Positions 10,182 through 11,537 of a DNA stretch of 11,537 nt are shown piece after piece (position 1 is the stretch's first letter; each line of letters starts with the position of its first letter). Made by a program: the position numbers and the translations under genes. Source of the stretch: Acephala macrosclerotiorum (Eukaryota > Ascomycota > Leotiomycetes > Helotiales > Mollisiaceae); the NCBI GenBank assembly GCA_014904845.1, contig MU119229.1:348869-360405 (forward strand), given 5' to 3'. Under the pieces are notes generated by a model. That model was not told where the DNA came from, searched no databases, and saw only the letters and a program-made list of their open reading frames with translations.

Positions 10182-10965
10182 TCAGGCTCTCCCACGCAAA
10201 ACCCCATGTCATTGTAGTGAAGACATCGCTCTTTAAGAAGGTGGTGGAAAGGCGATCATACTTGGATAGCCCTCACATAGTGGAGGGGGCTTGTCAGCTT
10301 GGAGCGGGTTCGCAAGAAAGGTCCAACCGCGACCCTTTCAAGATGCCATTCGTCTTCAGCCCGGATGTCAATATTCTCGCATAGTTCGGGATAGCAGCGT
10401 CGTAAAGCGTCTTCGGAACTTCGCACAGTTGCTTCAGATCGGTTCTACTTGGAGTCTGCACTTATTAGAGAGCGCAACAAGCGGCGACTATCACGGAGAT
10501 CGTACCTGCTCAAGGACCAGCAATAGGATCTCTTTGAGCAATTTTTGCAGCATCTTGTCCGCTTCCCCAAGTAACTCGAAAGCTTCCGATTCCTTCTCGT
10601 CTGATGATAGCTCATTGCTTGTTCGTCAAGTTCGAGAGGTGGGCAATCGATTCGGTTCATTTTGGCCTCCCGCTCCTGCGCTAGCCAAGAACGCTAGAGT
10701 GCATTTCACGTGTCCATCGACAAACGACTGGAATTAAACCTCTTCAGGATCTTCAAACCAAAAGTCGATGACAAGTCAGCCTTGTGGCGATCCCGATCTC
10801 CAAATGTGATGGCTATCCATTCAGCGATATCATCTATTCTCGTCTTAGCTTGTGTTGCCAGCACTTGATGTGGCATTTCAGCTCTTTAGCGTCGGTCAAG
10901 GATTTGCTAACCACTGGCGACCTTGTTAGACTTTCGAGTGGTTTTAGTGCTGAGTAAGCACTGCA
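10000..10965 (-). pseudogene. Broken multi-exon gene of unknown identity
   Basis: The plus-strand open frames here are Ser-rich and look like antisense shadows. The minus strand gives several protein-like pieces in order. First is a frame with SLTDAKELKCHIKCWQHKL (10836 and up). Next is a 56-codon open frame from ATG at 10876 containing IDDIAEWIAITFGDRDRHK and STFGLKILKRF, ending at TGA 10706-10708. Then comes a 40-codon exon (10625-10506) containing EAFELLGEADKMLQKLLKEI and ending LLLVLEQ. It is spliced in phase to 53 codons (10455-10297) containing LCEVPKTLYDAAIPNYARIL, followed by TGA. After two TGA stops the same frame continues with FLKSDVFTTMTWGFAWESL (about 10200-10245). Frames change between pieces, so it is probably a pseudogene or has further introns I cannot place. 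The Leu-rich helix before the intron is faintly like fungal HeLo or other NLR-effector helical domains, but this is too weak to name. Confidence is in a degraded minus-strand gene, not in its function. Confidence 0.4.
10456..10505 (-). other. Probable intron in the unknown minus-strand gene (50 nt)
   Basis: On the minus strand the segment begins GTACGA and ends GTGCAG, with CTCTAAT placing a branch point about 10 nt before the acceptor. It is phase 0 and contains in-frame stops. Removing it joins two open exons into a frame of 93 codons. The combination of signals and phase makes chance less likely and is the best evidence for a real gene on this strand. Confidence 0.6.
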
Positions 10966-11029
10966 ATGAATATAATGTCCCCGCACCTAGCTAGATCTTA
11001 CCACTTTAATCAATCAATCAGATTATCAA
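10966..11029. other. Right border of the GC-balanced island
   Basis: Within about 60 bases the sequence passes from normal composition (C and G in all contexts, for example CCCCGCACC near 10979-10987) to the AT-rich, CpG-only state. A short ATCA tandem (three units) lies near 11010-11022. This border is much sharper than the left one. No target-site duplication or terminal repeat was seen. Confidence 0.5.
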
Positions 11030-11537
11030 ATCCATCGAATATATTACTCAATTTAATAAATTATAAACTCGAAAAATGTTTATTAAAATCGTCGTATTTT
11101 TTTATTTTAAAATATTAATTTTATTCGTTATAACGATTTTAATAATTTTAATCGATATTATAATATTTATTTTTATAGTATTTTATTACGTTTGTAAATA
11201 GAATAAAATTGAAATTTTTATAAAAAATAATTATTTTCGATTTAAAAAATTTTATTTAATTGTTTTTATTAATATTTATATTATTAAATTAATTAATAAT
11301 AAAAAATTAAAATCGATTTTTTTTACGTTAATTGATCGAATTATAATTTAAAAAAAAAACTATTAAAATTATTTAAATTATTTTAAATAATATAAATAAT
11401 AAATTATAAAATAAATTTTTTTTATTAGTTTTTTTTTTAAATATTAAAAAAATTTAAAACGAATTTAAAAAATATAATAAAATTATTAATTTTATTTAAA
11501 TATTTATTTAATAAACGAATTTTAAATAAAAAAAATT
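11030..11537. other. AT-rich, RIP-type isochore (right part)
   Basis: Composition is as in the left flank: nearly all G are in CpG, stops are dense, and there is no gene, RNA or repeat structure I can recognise. The state continues to the end of the window. Confidence 0.75.

Noticed and set aside
10445..10660. 71-codon minus-strand open frame starting MNRIDCPP
   Set aside because: It reads through the 50-nt intron at 10456-10505 in a frame different from the spliced one. Its first part may overlap a real exon, but the frame as a whole is not a convincing product.
10169..10737. Two plus-strand open frames, one of 148 codons
   Set aside because: They are Ser-rich with no recognisable domain and run across a minus-strand intron with good splice signals, so they look like antisense shadows of the broken minus-strand gene.

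Overview
The window looks like nuclear DNA of a filamentous ascomycete (Pezizomycotina). The evidence is short GT-AG introns of 50-63 nt with CTAAT/CTGAT-type branch points, fungal-type gene families (an NWD-type NLR N-terminal domain and a 14-TM DHA-type drug transporter), and a sharp two-compartment composition. The flanks are extremely AT-rich and read like DNA subjected to exhaustive repeat-induced point mutation (RIP). The centre is a GC-balanced island. No tRNA, rRNA, CRISPR array or intact protein-coding gene was found.

Layout. Bases 1 to about 7800 are AT-rich; almost every surviving G is in a CpG and most surviving C are too. Inside this stretch is a gapless tandem repeat with a 126-bp period (4810 to about 5121). 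Read in the + frame and allowing only C-to-T and G-to-A changes, it matches the 42-residue WD40 blade, so it is probably the remnant of a WD40 array from an NWD/NACHT-WD-type gene. From 7920 to 9004 on the minus strand lies the C-terminal half of a major facilitator transporter, with two introns, several in-frame stops mostly at expected Trp or Gln codons, and one frameshift. From about 9031 to 9985 on the plus strand is a truncated NACHT_N (NWD NACHT-NTPase N-terminal) gene with a Ser/Pro-rich leader and one 61-nt intron. It loses homology just after the SRM motif, before any NACHT nucleotide-binding domain. From about 10000 to 10965 the minus strand carries pieces of a broken, unidentified gene, including an intron that joins two open exons in phase. 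The AT-rich state resumes at about 11030 and runs to the end.

How it fits together. These do not form a working pathway. The island is a patchwork of gene relics (transporter, NLR, unknown) in opposite orientations between RIP-burned flanks. The left flank still carries the ghost of a WD40 repeat region, the kind of C-terminal domain that NACHT_N proteins of this family often have. The two NLR pieces are about 4 kb apart and in the wrong order for one gene (the C-terminal piece lies upstream), so they probably come from two different family members. All identifications are by eye from motif and codon patterns, with no database search.
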